This document shows positions 22,632 to 32,978 of a stretch of 64,000 nt of DNA, in pieces. Position 1 is the stretch's first letter, and each line of letters starts with the position of its first letter. The notes beneath the pieces were generated by a model. The model had not been told where the DNA came from. It saw only the letters and a program-made list of their open reading frames with translations, and made no database searches. The DNA is taken from positions 108,659-172,658 of the forward strand of contig JANPYM010000017.1 of assembly GCA_025890175.1 (NCBI GenBank). Direction: 5' to 3'. Origin of the DNA: Ciborinia camelliae. Taxonomy: Eukaryota > Ascomycota > Leotiomycetes > Helotiales > Sclerotiniaceae. The position numbers were made by a program, and so were the translations under genes.

Positions 22632-23652
22632 TGGTGAGTAAGAAGTCTGGAATTGGAAGATTTCATTAAAAGATGGAATGGGATTGGAACAGATACAGCT
22701 TGCCTGCAGTCAATTTTCATAGTCAATTTTCATAGTCAATTTTCATAGTCAATTTTCATAGTCAATTTTCATAGTCAATTTTCATAGTCAATTTTTCATG
22801 AATGCAATATGCAGAATAATAACGAATAATGAATATCGGGAACACAATGCAGAAATTGGAATAGTAATCAATCAATCAACTACTTTTTTTTTTCGTATTT
22901 TGGTTATACATGTATATACCATACATACCTATCATACATACCTAGGTACATATAATTCATATCATGCATTACCTACCTACCTTAGTACCCCCCCCCTTCT
23001 CTCTCTGCTACCTTAACCACCTACGAAAAAGATTTTTTGTTTCCCTTTCTATCCCGAGTATTCGCACGTTACAGGTAACAGTAGGTACTTACCTACCTGT
23101 CTATCCTTATGGACGGGAGTACATGTTAATATTACGATGTGATGTTAATGTTACGATGTGAGGTGATCAAGGGTATCACATACCTAGTATATATTGAACG
23201 GGTTGGAAGGAACTTGGATTGCCGAAAAGAAACTGCATATGGTGGCGGGTGGCAACGATTTACCCGGAAAGAGGGGAAGGTGAGGGAAGGTGCCAAGAAT
23301 ATATGTCTCTTGGCGCTTGGGGTGTCTAGTGTGCTATAGGAAGGTAGGACGCGGTTATTGAGGGAGGTAGGTACCTAGATAGTAGGTAGGGATAGGTAGG
23401 TGTCGATTTATCAGGACATTGGTTATCTCATCCGATAAATATCATATAGATATTTTTTGAGGGATTGAGATGAGATGGTGGTTGATTTTTATGTTTTGAG
23501 TTTTTGGGTTTGTGGTTTGTGTTTTGGGTTTTGTATGCGGATGATTTGATGTGATCGCGAGGTACAGAAAAAAGAAGAAAATCACGACTTGGAGATTGTC
23601 GATTTAGGAGAGAAATTTGAAGAGAGAGAAGAGAGAAAAAAAAGAAAGAAAA
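22632..23652. other. Intergenic between UstYa genes 1 and 2
   Basis: No gene seen. It contains the 13-bp tandem repeat (22708-22799) and AC/GGTA-rich low-complexity DNA with CCTACC and TAGGTAGG motifs. The last part (23580-23650) is a purine-rich leader just before the UstYa-2 start. Confidence 0.6.
22708..22799. repeat. 13-bp tandem repeat, seven copies
   Basis: Seven consecutive copies of AGTCAATTTTCAT. Six are exact, and the last has one extra T. The array starts 76 bp after the UstYa-1 stop, in its probable 3' untranslated region. Confidence 0.95.
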
Positions 23653-24636
23653 ATGTTAACAAGTCATCCATCCAAGAACAACCGATCCACCCCATCGCGT
23701 TTTTTCCTCTCATTCCTATTTCTGGGGATTATCGTTATCGTCACTACGCTTGTATATTTGGTACAAATATGGCCGTCACAATTCTCCCTTGAGGGTTTCT
23801 TCCCCTCGAACTCATACTCATTATCTTCCTCGGACAATCATGATTCGAAAACCCCACTCACGACCGAATCACTCAACCCCTCCGCTCCCTACAACACGAC
23901 GATGATTTTCGCCGAACATCCGGCGTATGAAAATCTCTCGCATGTTTTTGATTCGTTGTGGGATGGCTTGGTTCCCGCAAATGGGGGGTTTTTGTTGCGG
24001 GTGGGGGATGTTAAGGGAGGTGGGGAGGGGAAGGGGGATGGCGATGCCGATGCCGATTTGAAGAAACATAGGGTTGGCATTACGATGTTTCATAGTTTGC
24101 ATTGTTTGGGGATTATGAGGGGCGGTGTGCAGGAATTGTTTCGGGAGGTGGAGGGGCTTAGGAGAGGGGAGATTGGGAGGGAGGGAGTGGAGGGGGTGCA
24201 TGGGATGGGGAAGGGGAATGGTGAGATCGGGGAGAGAGGGAAGAGTGGAGGAGCGGGCCATGATTTTGGACATGCAGAGCATGGGGATCCGTTGCATTGG
24301 TTGCATTGTTTTGATTATTTGAGACAGGTATGACGCTTTCTTTCTTTTTGTGATGCTGCGTATAGAGAGGTGCTGTGAAGATATATCATGTTTCATATAT
24401 CAGATAGATGATGAGGGGTAGCAGATGAGATGGAGTGAAAGAGACAACTGAATGTACCCCGCTAATTCTGTACTGGGAAATTCTAGACCATCTTATGTAA
24501 TGCGGATGGAACGCTTGAACCACCTAGAGTTAATTCGAAGGGGAAGGAAAATGTAGATGGAATGATTGAGAGACAGTGTAGGGATCCAGATGAGTTATGG
24601 AGGTTGAGTGTTGAGTCTTTTGAAGAGGGGAATTAG
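23653..24636 (+). CDS. UstYa-family (DUF3328) oxidase-like protein 2
   Basis: Two exons, 23653..24327 and 24487..24636, encode 274 aa. The 159-nt intron sits within the second motif region and joins HWLHCFDYLRQ to TILCNADGTLEPP, the usual family continuation. One membrane helix lies at about 17-39. HSLHC is at 147-151 and HWLHC at 215-219. The distance between the motifs (63 residues) is much longer than in its neighbours (24 and 36) because of a Gly/Arg/Glu-rich insertion (about 168-212), and a shorter Gly/Asp-rich insertion lies at 121-137. The start is the first ATG of the frame; codons upstream are a purine-rich leader. The function is inferred from the family: cyclisation or oxidation of the precursor peptide. 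Confidence 0.88.
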
Positions 24637-24842
24637 TTGATTATGGGAGATGAAGAGAAATAATGATGGGGTAATTTTATACTGTATGGCTTCATGATGG
24701 CACTCAAATACAGATACATACTGGAAATCTGATGGAGTTTCTGGTTCAGTCTGGACAATACATTCTTACAAACAAGACTGATATTCAAATCATTCCAACA
24801 ATAATATGAGAAAGTTAATCTTTCCTGCCAGCAAAAAGGCAT

Positions 24843-25821
24843 TCACGCAATCCCCGAAAAATTGGCCGGGCTCCGATGCTCTCCCATCCACTTCAAAACA
24901 CCCTCCCAATTTCTACACATATGCGGGATTCCCCATCCATCAACCGAAAATGGAGCTTTCCCTTCCGGCACCTCCTCTGCCCATTCGATTGTCATATCTG
25001 CAGAACACATAATTGCTTGTCGTAAATAATCAAAACAATGACCCGTGTGTTCTCGATCGGATTCTTGGGCTGCTGCGTCGGATAGTTTCTCGTCGCCGTG
25101 GATGTGAGGGCGTGTTCCGAGAAGTGTGGAGTAGTAGGATTCGCGGATCACGCCCTGGGGATATTAGATGAGAGTTGGAACTGAAATAAAAACAATGGGG
25201 ATTGGAAATGAAGTGAAAGGCAATTTACAAGGCAGTGAAGTTGGTGGAATACTGAAACGGAATACCGATCTGGGCCGTTTAATGTTGGCAATCCAGGTCG
25301 AAGACCATATTTTTCGGGCTCTTCAACAAGTATGAAACCTCGTCCAGCTGTAAACTTTCCATCAGTAAATGGTTGACGAACCACTATTGCGGGTATGAGT
25401 TACCAGGCATCAAATTATCCCATGCCGCATCCGTGTCTGGACTTGGGGCCGCTTCAAAGATTTCGTATTTCTGAAAAGTAACGGTATGTGAGGAAACTAC
25501 TTGATATGAGTGCTTATGAACGGAACACGCTTGAGCCTGCATGAGACAAAAGAGGATCATCAAAAACTCACAATCCGGAGGAAATGTTCTCGGTATAGTC
25601 GAGTTGAAAATGTATGAAAATGTGGCATATATAAACAAGATTACAGCCAGTCCACTAAGAAGTCCCACCATTACCCCATACAAAAACTTTCGTTGCAAAG
25701 CGTTCGTTCCAGAATCTCCAAGGTATGGTGCTTCATCGTTCTCTATTTTAGGGTTCAGAAGTGAATGATATGGCAAAGACGTTCTGCTGGTACTGGGTTC
25801 GTACATGGGAACTTCTGGCAT
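24843..25821 (-). CDS. UstYa-family (DUF3328) oxidase-like protein 3
   Basis: Probably four exons, complement(24843..25154, 25229..25347, 25404..~25499, 25572..25821), about 258 aa. Introns 2 (56 nt, CTGAT branch) and 3 (74 nt) are well supported: they join WDNLMP-AGRGFILVEEP and VSVFHQLHCL-GVIRES. The acceptor of intron 1 is ambiguous; CAAG at 25500 or at 25530 (42-nt intron) both keep the frame, so the protein could be 10 residues longer. The first exon is 250 nt ending in phase 1, exactly as in UstYa-1, which supports common descent. One membrane helix lies near residues 47-69. HQLHC and HTGHC are separated by 36 residues, and the typical end CRNWEGVLKWMGEH is present. It is transcribed towards UstYa-2 (206 bp tail to tail), and its start faces the NYN gene. 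Confidence 0.88.
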
Positions 25822-26457
25822 GATGAATATTGTAGATTTCGTGTAACCTTTTGGCAATTGAAGGAATGAAACTTTAAATTCTCAACAGATGGGATTGAGA
25901 TTGACAACTTGGATAATCAATCAGTCAGAAGGAGACCTTCCCACTTTCTCTTGATCCTCGAGGTGTGGTTCTTTCAGATGTTTGAACACCATAAAGTTTG
26001 TCACACTGCAGTCAAGATAATAAGTTGTGTGCATAAAGAATTCTCTAGCTACTCGTTAATGAAATGTGACATCTCAATTATACACGTCGTGAAGCTAGCA
26101 AAACCCTAGCTGCATATACTGTACGATGAGAGAGGGGCACACCGACATGATTTTCTGAAGCCGAGATCACTCGATCTGTGGACATGAAAGTCTAGTACCG
26201 AAGTATGTGAGTCTCAACATATGACCCATCGAAGTGATGTGATGTGGAAGGTTATCTATGTGTAAGGCGAGAGCGCCGCCGTGGAAGAAAGTGACTTGTG
26301 TAGATTAGGCAAGGTAAGGCATGTTTTAATTAATCACGTGCGCAGAGATTGCGGGTTAACGTGAATGGTGGAAGAAAATCGAATCGAATGTTGAATCACG
26401 ATTTTGAAAAATCACGACCCTCACGAAAACAGAAAGCTAGGGATCATGAGATGAAAC
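25822..26457. other. Intergenic, right boundary of the RiPP cluster
   Basis: A 640-bp region between the divergent starts of UstYa-3 and the NYN-domain gene. No gene seen. Confidence 0.6.
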
Positions 26458-27963
26458 ATGAGTCCTCGGGTCACTTGGAGAAGTACGATTCTCACCTCAT
26501 TGTCATCCCCCAACAAACCATTCCTCACTTTTCTATACCCGCGGTTTATCAATCGCAATGTAAAAAAAAACCAATTATCACAACACCTCTGCGAGTCGGC
26601 ACCTACATCCAAGGCTTCTTTGAATGAAATATGTAGTCGAGTACATCTTCCACAAGCTCCAAAAGCACTTGTTTTACCAATCTCGAGAATTTATGCTCGA
26701 TCAGTTCCGAGACGGGTTGTTTCTTCACGAGATCCAAAAGAACCTTATATTTCACCAACTCCACGTTCGGCTTTGACTTCACCACCCGACTCCCGCAAAT
26801 TGCCTCCTTTAATGGGACATCCAATGCCGAATTTCAAGCGGATGAGCCATCAACCAGAAATTATAAGCTCTACATCCGATTTAAGTCTGAAGCCAGTCTC
26901 GAGTCAGAAAAAGGTTGTAGTCCAGAGCCAGGGTAACACCTTTGTGCCAACACGGAAAGAAGGCATAAACAAGAATCGGGAAGAGACATCCAGGCCAGCA
27001 CAAGACAAAGTCATGGTTTTATGGGATCTCGATAACTTAAGGCCGGAAGATCCGCCTTATGATACAGCAATGTTGTTGAAACAATTTGCTGGCCTGTTCG
27101 GTGAAGTCATGGCAATCAAAGCCTTTGGAAATGATGTAACGTGTTCTTCGGTCAAATCAAATCGGAACACCTGTCCTGTCTGCGCTATGATCCGTGAGGA
27201 ATTAGAGGAACACTTTAAATCCTATGACGGCTTTTGCCAAGATGGAGAGGAGGGGAGGCTCCAGGGGAGCCAAAGAAGTCGTCAAAAACTCAAGAAATAT
27301 TTAGCGGCCTTTCATTATACAAATTTTCCCAGAGCTACATTAGAAAACGAGCTGAAAAGGGCTGGTGTGCACGTTGAACGTGTGAAGAGCACTCCTCAAG
27401 CTGCAGATGTAGCTTTAGAGCGTGAATGGCAACGAAATACGCGGGGAATGAATGCTTCATACGATTGGTTAATTTTGCTTTCGAATGATGCGGATTTTCG
27501 ACACATGTTGGAGAAGGCGAAGATGGAGGGGGTTGCAATTGTTATGGTGTGTAACAATCCCTCGATGGGTATCAAGGGAGACTTCTGGCTACCGTGGAAA
27601 GAATTGAGAGAGGGGCATGAAAGTTTAACGTTGTTGTCCAAGCAGGTTGTGAAGACTTCAACCTCGGGGCAAAGTAAGAACATAAGTTCAAGCGTAGTCT
27701 ACGAGCCCAAGAAAGTATATGGGAAACAAATGTTGACTCGGAAGGAAGGAGGGAGATTACTGAGCTGGGAAATGAGAAGTAAATTATTATGGGGTTTGAG
27801 TGATTCGGATTTTGCTAGTTTGATGAAGAGGGTATCGGAACGCTGGATTTTAAAGAATCACAAATCGCGGCGAAAGACCCGGATCGCTGGCTTCCAAAAA
27901 AGAATTGCAAAGCAATTGAAACGATTTCCATTGGGGCTCCAAATCGTTGAAGCAGAACAATAA
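26458..27963 (+). CDS. NYN (PIN-like) domain protein
   Basis: Single-exon 501-aa protein with an ATG at 26458. The NYN domain starts near residue 185 with VMVLWDLDNLRPEDPPYDTA, where D190, D192 and N193 match the acidic/Asn first motif of this nuclease fold. It ends around WLILLSNDADFRHMLEKAK with the second acidic motif, followed by VAIVMVCNN and GDFWLPWKEL. NYN domains are PIN-like RNases or RNA-binding modules. Between these lie an insertion with a CPVC pair and a Gln/Arg-rich loop. The first ~90 residues are basic with few acidic residues (RFINRNVKKNQ, RSVPRRVV), which would suit mitochondrial import, but this is inference. The C-terminal 100 residues are basic. It forms the right border of the RiPP cluster and is unlikely to belong to it. 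Confidence 0.8.
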   Translation: MSPRVTWRSTILTSLSSPNKPFLTFLYPRFINRNVKKNQLSQHLCESAPTSKASLNEICSRVHLPQAPKALVLPISRIYARSVPRRVVSSRDPKEPYISPTPRSALTSPPDSRKLPPLMGHPMPNFKRMSHQPEIISSTSDLSLKPVSSQKKVVVQSQGNTFVPTRKEGINKNREETSRPAQDKVMVLWDLDNLRPEDPPYDTAMLLKQFAGLFGEVMAIKAFGNDVTCSSVKSNRNTCPVCAMIREELEEHFKSYDGFCQDGEEGRLQGSQRSRQKLKKYLAAFHYTNFPRATLENELKRAGVHVERVKSTPQAADVALEREWQRNTRGMNASYDWLILLSNDADFRHMLEKAKMEGVAIVMVCNNPSMGIKGDFWLPWKELREGHESLTLLSKQVVKTSTSGQSKNISSSVVYEPKKVYGKQMLTRKEGGRLLSWEMRSKLLWGLSDSDFASLMKRVSERWILKNHKSRRKTRIAGFQKRIAKQLKRFPLGLQIVEAEQ

Positions 27964-28290
27964 GGACTTTACCAGTATGGCATAACAAATCACCAATCAA
28001 AATCCACCATATAGATCAATAAAGACTGGAAGTATTATCAAATATAAGATTTAATACTCCTAAATGCAACCGAAGAAATAAATAAATATAATTTCTAAAC
28101 CTCATATTATTGAGAGCATCTAGTGAAAGTATATGTCCATCTTATTGAGATAAATCAATACATATTGTCAAGAAATTCGAAATCCATAGCTTAAGTATTG
28201 TGAACTTTCTCTCCATAACGACTTTTGCAAATCTGCACGTGCAATATATACTCCAATTCTTGTGGCTTATTCATCAAACAACACAAAACA
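27964..28290. other. Intergenic between NYN gene and tRNA-Ser
   Basis: AT-rich 3' flank of the NYN gene and 5' flank of the tRNA. No gene seen. Confidence 0.6.
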
Positions 28291-28371
28291 GGCGTCGTGA
28301 CGGAGTGGTTAACGTGATTGACTAGAAATCAATTCCTTTCGGGGGCGCATGTTCGAATCATGCCGACGTCG
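28291..28371 (+). tRNA. tRNA-Ser (AGA anticodon)
   Basis: An 81-nt type II tRNA. The acceptor stem is GGCGTCG paired with CGACGTC (one G-U pair), plus a discriminator G. The D arm has GAGTGGTTAA and an ACG/CGT stem. The anticodon stem ATTGA/TCAAT encloses loop CTAGAAA with anticodon AGA at 28324-28326. There is a long variable arm with a CCTTTCGGGG hairpin, and a T arm GCATG-TTCGAAT-CATGC. There is no intron. A and B boxes for RNA polymerase III are intact. Confidence 0.92.
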
Positions 28372-31300
28372 TTATTCTTTTGTTTTTGATATCTTCATTT
28401 TTCTTTTTGGAATTTTTGTGATATGTTTGATCCCCTTCACCTGCGACTTGGTGCAAATGGATTGAAATTCGATATCTTCAGAACATCTCGTCTGTGGTTT
28501 TTGGTGGAGTGCAGTTTATTAAAGTGGATAAATCTTTTACCCGGAGATCAAGCGTGGTGGTTGATGGATACGAATCTTTTAACTCCCGGTCTTGAGCAAT
28601 CAACCTTCATCACACAACAACCATAGGGTCGCGATATTTCGAAGAAATGGGCGAGGAGAAAAACATATAATGATAAAAAATGCCTTGCAAGCGCAGTGGA
28701 ATACAGTCAAGTGAAGAATCTATCATGTGTATGCCTATGATAGGTAGCTTCATCTTTTCGAAGATCAGCGTATCATCTTCGCGGACATTTTTCTCGTCAA
28801 TTCCATCCATCCATTGTTTTTTTATCATATACACATCGAGAGATCAAAGTAATCATTCTTCAACAATCATTCCCAAAACTCATTCAATCAATCATAAATT
28901 ATCCTCGCAGTTTCCAGGCATCGCAGATATATCCCAGACATCCCGATTCTCCATTCCCAACCCGATAACCTTACAATACCGAGTCCGAAAAACTCCCCGT
29001 GTTAAGTGGCGTCTCACATGGTAGCCACGCATGTACTAGATCTGCTGTGTATATTTGCAAGTACGGGTCTTGATCTTCGGACCATCGAGGCGAGACCGAG
29101 TGCGTTTTTCTGTTTACCACCATGTGCACGATAATTTATTTCTTGTCCGCTGGTGGTATGCAGTGCGACTCGGATCTTCGCATCTTGGACGTTGAATCTA
29201 GATTCTGGAATCTCGATGGTGTGTGTGTCTCTGGTATTTGTAAGACTTTCAACGTTTCTTTCGTGTTTAGCGGGGCTTGTGTCCGGATTTTGGGGTGGGT
29301 GAGATGCCATTGTGAGGGGTAATTGAATCTTAGTTCGGTCCGGGAACTGGAAGCGGGATTCGGGGTAATCAAGATCCCTTTGGGAGATCCATACTGCGTC
29401 TCTTCCATGACGGGAACCTAAGATCAAGGATATACTCGTCTTTACGCATACTTTGAATAGTTGACTGAAGATATATATTCCGAAACTCCATTTTCCCCGT
29501 GACTCGGTTCCCACTAACTAAAGCGTATGCATCCTCAACTCCATCAATGACCGCAACACCGGCATTTAAAATGCAAAAATCGCATCTCTCACTTCCACTA
29601 TGAAAATGAAAATGAGAATAGTTTCCTTATTATCATACATTTCACTCTATTTCTCTTCCCTTTCGTCAACTGCTCAATCATGATGATTCCTTAACTACTA
29701 TGGCCACGAGGTTGGTTTGATATCCTCGAGTATTGTAAGCTGGTATGCATCTAGGTACTGTTGTAAATTTTCGAGGTGAGATGAGATATACTTGATCCAC
29801 TTCCGAGTCTCCATTTCCATAATCCCCAGTAACCTTCCCACCCCCCATCCAAGCTCTCCCGCTCTGATGTATGTATAATCTATAATCTAATATCTAATAT
29901 CTATGAAGTAATTATTATCCGGGAATCATGCGAGTAGGCTTCTATTATTCTATTGTCAATACTTGAATGATTGTAATGTAGTTTAGTAAATATATATCCA
30001 ATTTCCCCATAAGCTTTTAATGGAGAACAGCAAGAACAAGAAAGGTTATTATGAAAATAAAGATAAATTTTCGGACGGGGTGGGAAGTACGAGGGAGAAA
30101 GAAATAGTTTGTTTTGAAAACTGCGTATCTATGTATCTATGGATGCGATTGATGATATGGAGTAGGGAGCGGGGGGTCTTTGTTTTTGTATTCTTTCTAC
30201 GTGCATTTGGGATACTAATCACGATCCCAGTTTCAACTCTACTCCCGTCTCCCACTCTTTTCTTGTCCTCCCCCCGCCCCCTCCCATCCCCTTCCAAACC
30301 ACTCAAACTCAATATAAAGAACCTGGCCAGATCAAACCAAACCAAACCGCTCACTCATCACATAAAACCAAACCACCTCCTACAAATCCAACTCCTCGAT
30401 CTCAGATTCTCAGATTCCCAGTCTCTTAGTGTATACATACAGGTATATTTCTATTTTCCTAGGACTATTATTGTTATTGTGTCTATGTCTCTCTTTTCTA
30501 CACTATCCTCAAGTTCCATCTCCATCTCCGTATATGAAATCCTACTTCTTCTTCCTCGTTGGAATATGAAGTCCCCATATTCGGTTGGAAATCTATCTCT
30601 AGTCAGCGTATATAGATAATATAGAAAATAGAAAATGGAAAATGGGAATTTTGGCATCGTATATCATACGTGCATGCATGCATGAATGAGTGTATGAATG
30701 GATACTCAGAGTGGCCTGGATTCGGGTTCGGGTTAGTCGATCGAGTAATAGAATAATAGAATAATAGTATTGAGGAATAGGGAGGCTGGTGGAGAGAGGG
30801 TTCTTGGGGAACCTGATTTTGGCCTTGGGCATGTAGTAATATAAACCAGGAGTCGAGGGATATAGAGAAGGGGAGGAGTGGGAAAGGAGAAAGTGGAAGA
30901 TGGGAGAGGAGAGAGAGCGCCGAGTTTCTAGCTGCTTATGTTGGGGTATAATAGTACGATGAAGAGCAAGGTAGGGACATTGAAAATCTCCTGATTCAAC
31001 AATCAATCCTCGAGCTTGAATATTTGCAATATTCCCTCTGCCTTGGACAACAGATACCTTTCGATTTAAGAATGAGGAACATCAAGAAGAGAATTCCGAG
31101 TCAAACACGGGTAAAAAAACAAAATCGGAATCAAGGCAAACTCATCGAATTAATTTAATCATATTTATCTATGTCATTTCCACTGTAATCATACCATCCC
31201 GGACAAGACCAAAAATAAGATAAAACCGAATAAAACATTACAAAAATGATAATAAAGAAAAGTCTCCAACCCTGACGCATCCAACCAATCTCCTCTAAAT

Positions 31301-31384
31301 CCTATTACACGATACTTTCCTCGCTCGGTTTACTTTTATTCAGTCTCCATTCATGTCCTGAAGCCCACTGCAGATGTCCATTTA
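28372..31384. other. Long gene-free interval
   Basis: About 3 kb with no supported gene. Overlapping ORFs at 29014-29514 and 29136-29408 on the minus strand share no family signature. Those at 30020-31006 fall in purine/pyrimidine-skewed low-complexity DNA. Candidate 3' untranslated sequence of the wall-protein gene lies near 31000-31384. Confidence 0.5.
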
Positions 31385-32978
31385 TCAGAGTGCGGCCTTG
31401 GAGGAACTTGAAGACGGAGTGATCCCGGTAGCCGACGAAGATGAGAGAACGATCGATGTCGATAAAACGGTAGACGACGAGAGGGCAACAACAGAGGAAC
31501 TAGAGGATGGAACAAAAACCGTTGGGACAGAAGTCGATTCAGGGAGAGGTGTAGATGAAGTTCCATTAGAAGCACTCGTGGAGGTTGAAAGATATGCCGT
31601 TGGCGGAGAACCTAAAATAATGTTCGTTGTCGTCAATGTTTGGATGAAAGTAGTAGTAGTCGTGATTGTTGAGAAGACTAGACTGGGGGTTGGGCAAATT
31701 CCATCCGAGGGTGTGATGGGAGGTTGAGGAGTAGTGAGGACACCTGTACAATGCTTGCATGGAGGTTCGGGGGTGGGGGTGAATCCTGGGTCGAAGGTTG
31801 TTGAACCACTAGTTATAAGGATGGGTGGTGTGATCGTTGCAGGTGGAGGCGTAACAACTGTTGTAATAACGGATCCTGGGATTGTAATAACGGAGGTAGA
31901 TCCTGGAACGGTAGTAGTTTGAACAATTTCACCAGTTTGAGTTATAGTTACTGTGCTTGCTGAGATAGTTTTCGTGATCGTGGTAGCTGTCACAACAGTA
32001 GTATAGATATTTGATGTGTAAGTTACATACAGAGTGGATGGTGGATTGGTGGAAGTGACTATTTGTCCGGATTCGGTAAATGTGATTGTAGACACAGGAT
32101 GAATTGTCTTAACTACTGTCCCTGTCTGAGTTAATGTTATGGTTGAATCACATGGAACTACAGTGACTTCAGTAGTTGGTGGAATCGTTTTCGTGATAAT
32201 GACGACCGATCCAGGAATACTTGAGGTGATAATAGAGCCAGGTATGGTGGTTGTAATGACAGTTCCAGGTACTTAACATTCGTTAGACACACCACGGAAT
32301 AAGGGGATAATGAGAAGATGACACACCTGTTGTAATTATGGGGGTTCCCACTATGGAAGTTACAGTCTGGACAGGGGGCTGGCTAGGTGTGATAGTGGTG
32401 GTTATTACAACGATAGTGCCTGATGTTGTGATAGTTTGAGTGATTGTTTCGCAAGGTATAGTACTTTGGGGTGGAGGTTGACTAGGCGTAATAGTGCTGG
32501 TAACGACGACCTCACTGCCTGAGATGGAAGTGGTCCTGGTGACGACCTCGGTAGTAGTAGGGGGGGTAGGGACGACAATTGGTGACGAAGGTAGTCCCGG
32601 CGGAGGTTCACTAGGCGTAATAGTGCTGGTAACAATGACCTCACTGCCTGAGATGGATGTGGTCCTGGTGACGACTTCGGTAGTCGTAGGGGGAGTAGGG
32701 ACGACAATTGGTGATGAGGGTACTCCCGGTGGATCGGTACTAGGATTGGGAGTGGTATTTGCTGGCGGGGTCACTTCACCGCTGATAGTTTTCGTGATGG
32801 TGACGGTTTGAATAGGGGTAGTTGTGATAGTAGTGTAGGATGTGACAACTGGAGGGCAGTTTGAAGGTGGACAAATGCAAGTCTCTCCAATCAATGACCC
32901 GCCTGCAACAGGTTTACCCAGAGATGATCCGGATAGAGCAAGCATTGCCAAAACACCCAAATTTCGGCTTTGAAACAT
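31385..32978 (-). CDS. Secreted Ser/Thr/Pro-rich cell-wall-type repeat protein
   Basis: Two exons, complement(31385..32271, 32327..32978), encode 512 aa. The 55-nt intron has a GTGTGT donor, a CTAAC branch and a TTAAG acceptor. The signal peptide is residues 1-20 (LGVLAMLALSGSSLG). The mature protein is dominated by Thr/Ser/Pro/Val with many TTT-x-TVTITKTIS-like units, as in heavily O-mannosylated wall proteins and flocculin-like stalks. A 43-residue block (SSPIVVPTPPTTTEVV...TSTITPS) is repeated twice in exon 1 with only a few differences. Short Cys-containing blocks (CICPPSNCPP, PPCKHC) may make disulfides. The C-terminus is Ser-rich and ends KAAL with no obvious GPI-anchor hydrophobic tail, so either the protein is released or a small 3' exon is missed. 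The start is the ATG at the signal peptide, not the longer upstream frame. Confidence 0.75.

Noticed and set aside
29014..29514. 166-codon ORF on the minus strand, with an overlapping 90-codon ORF at 29136-29408
   Set aside because: The longer frame opens with a non-ATG codon, the frames overlap, and neither shows a domain or convincing splice signals.
30020..30619. 199-codon plus-strand ORF
   Set aside because: Lies in low-complexity CT-rich DNA; the translation is Ser/Pro/Leu-rich filler without motif.
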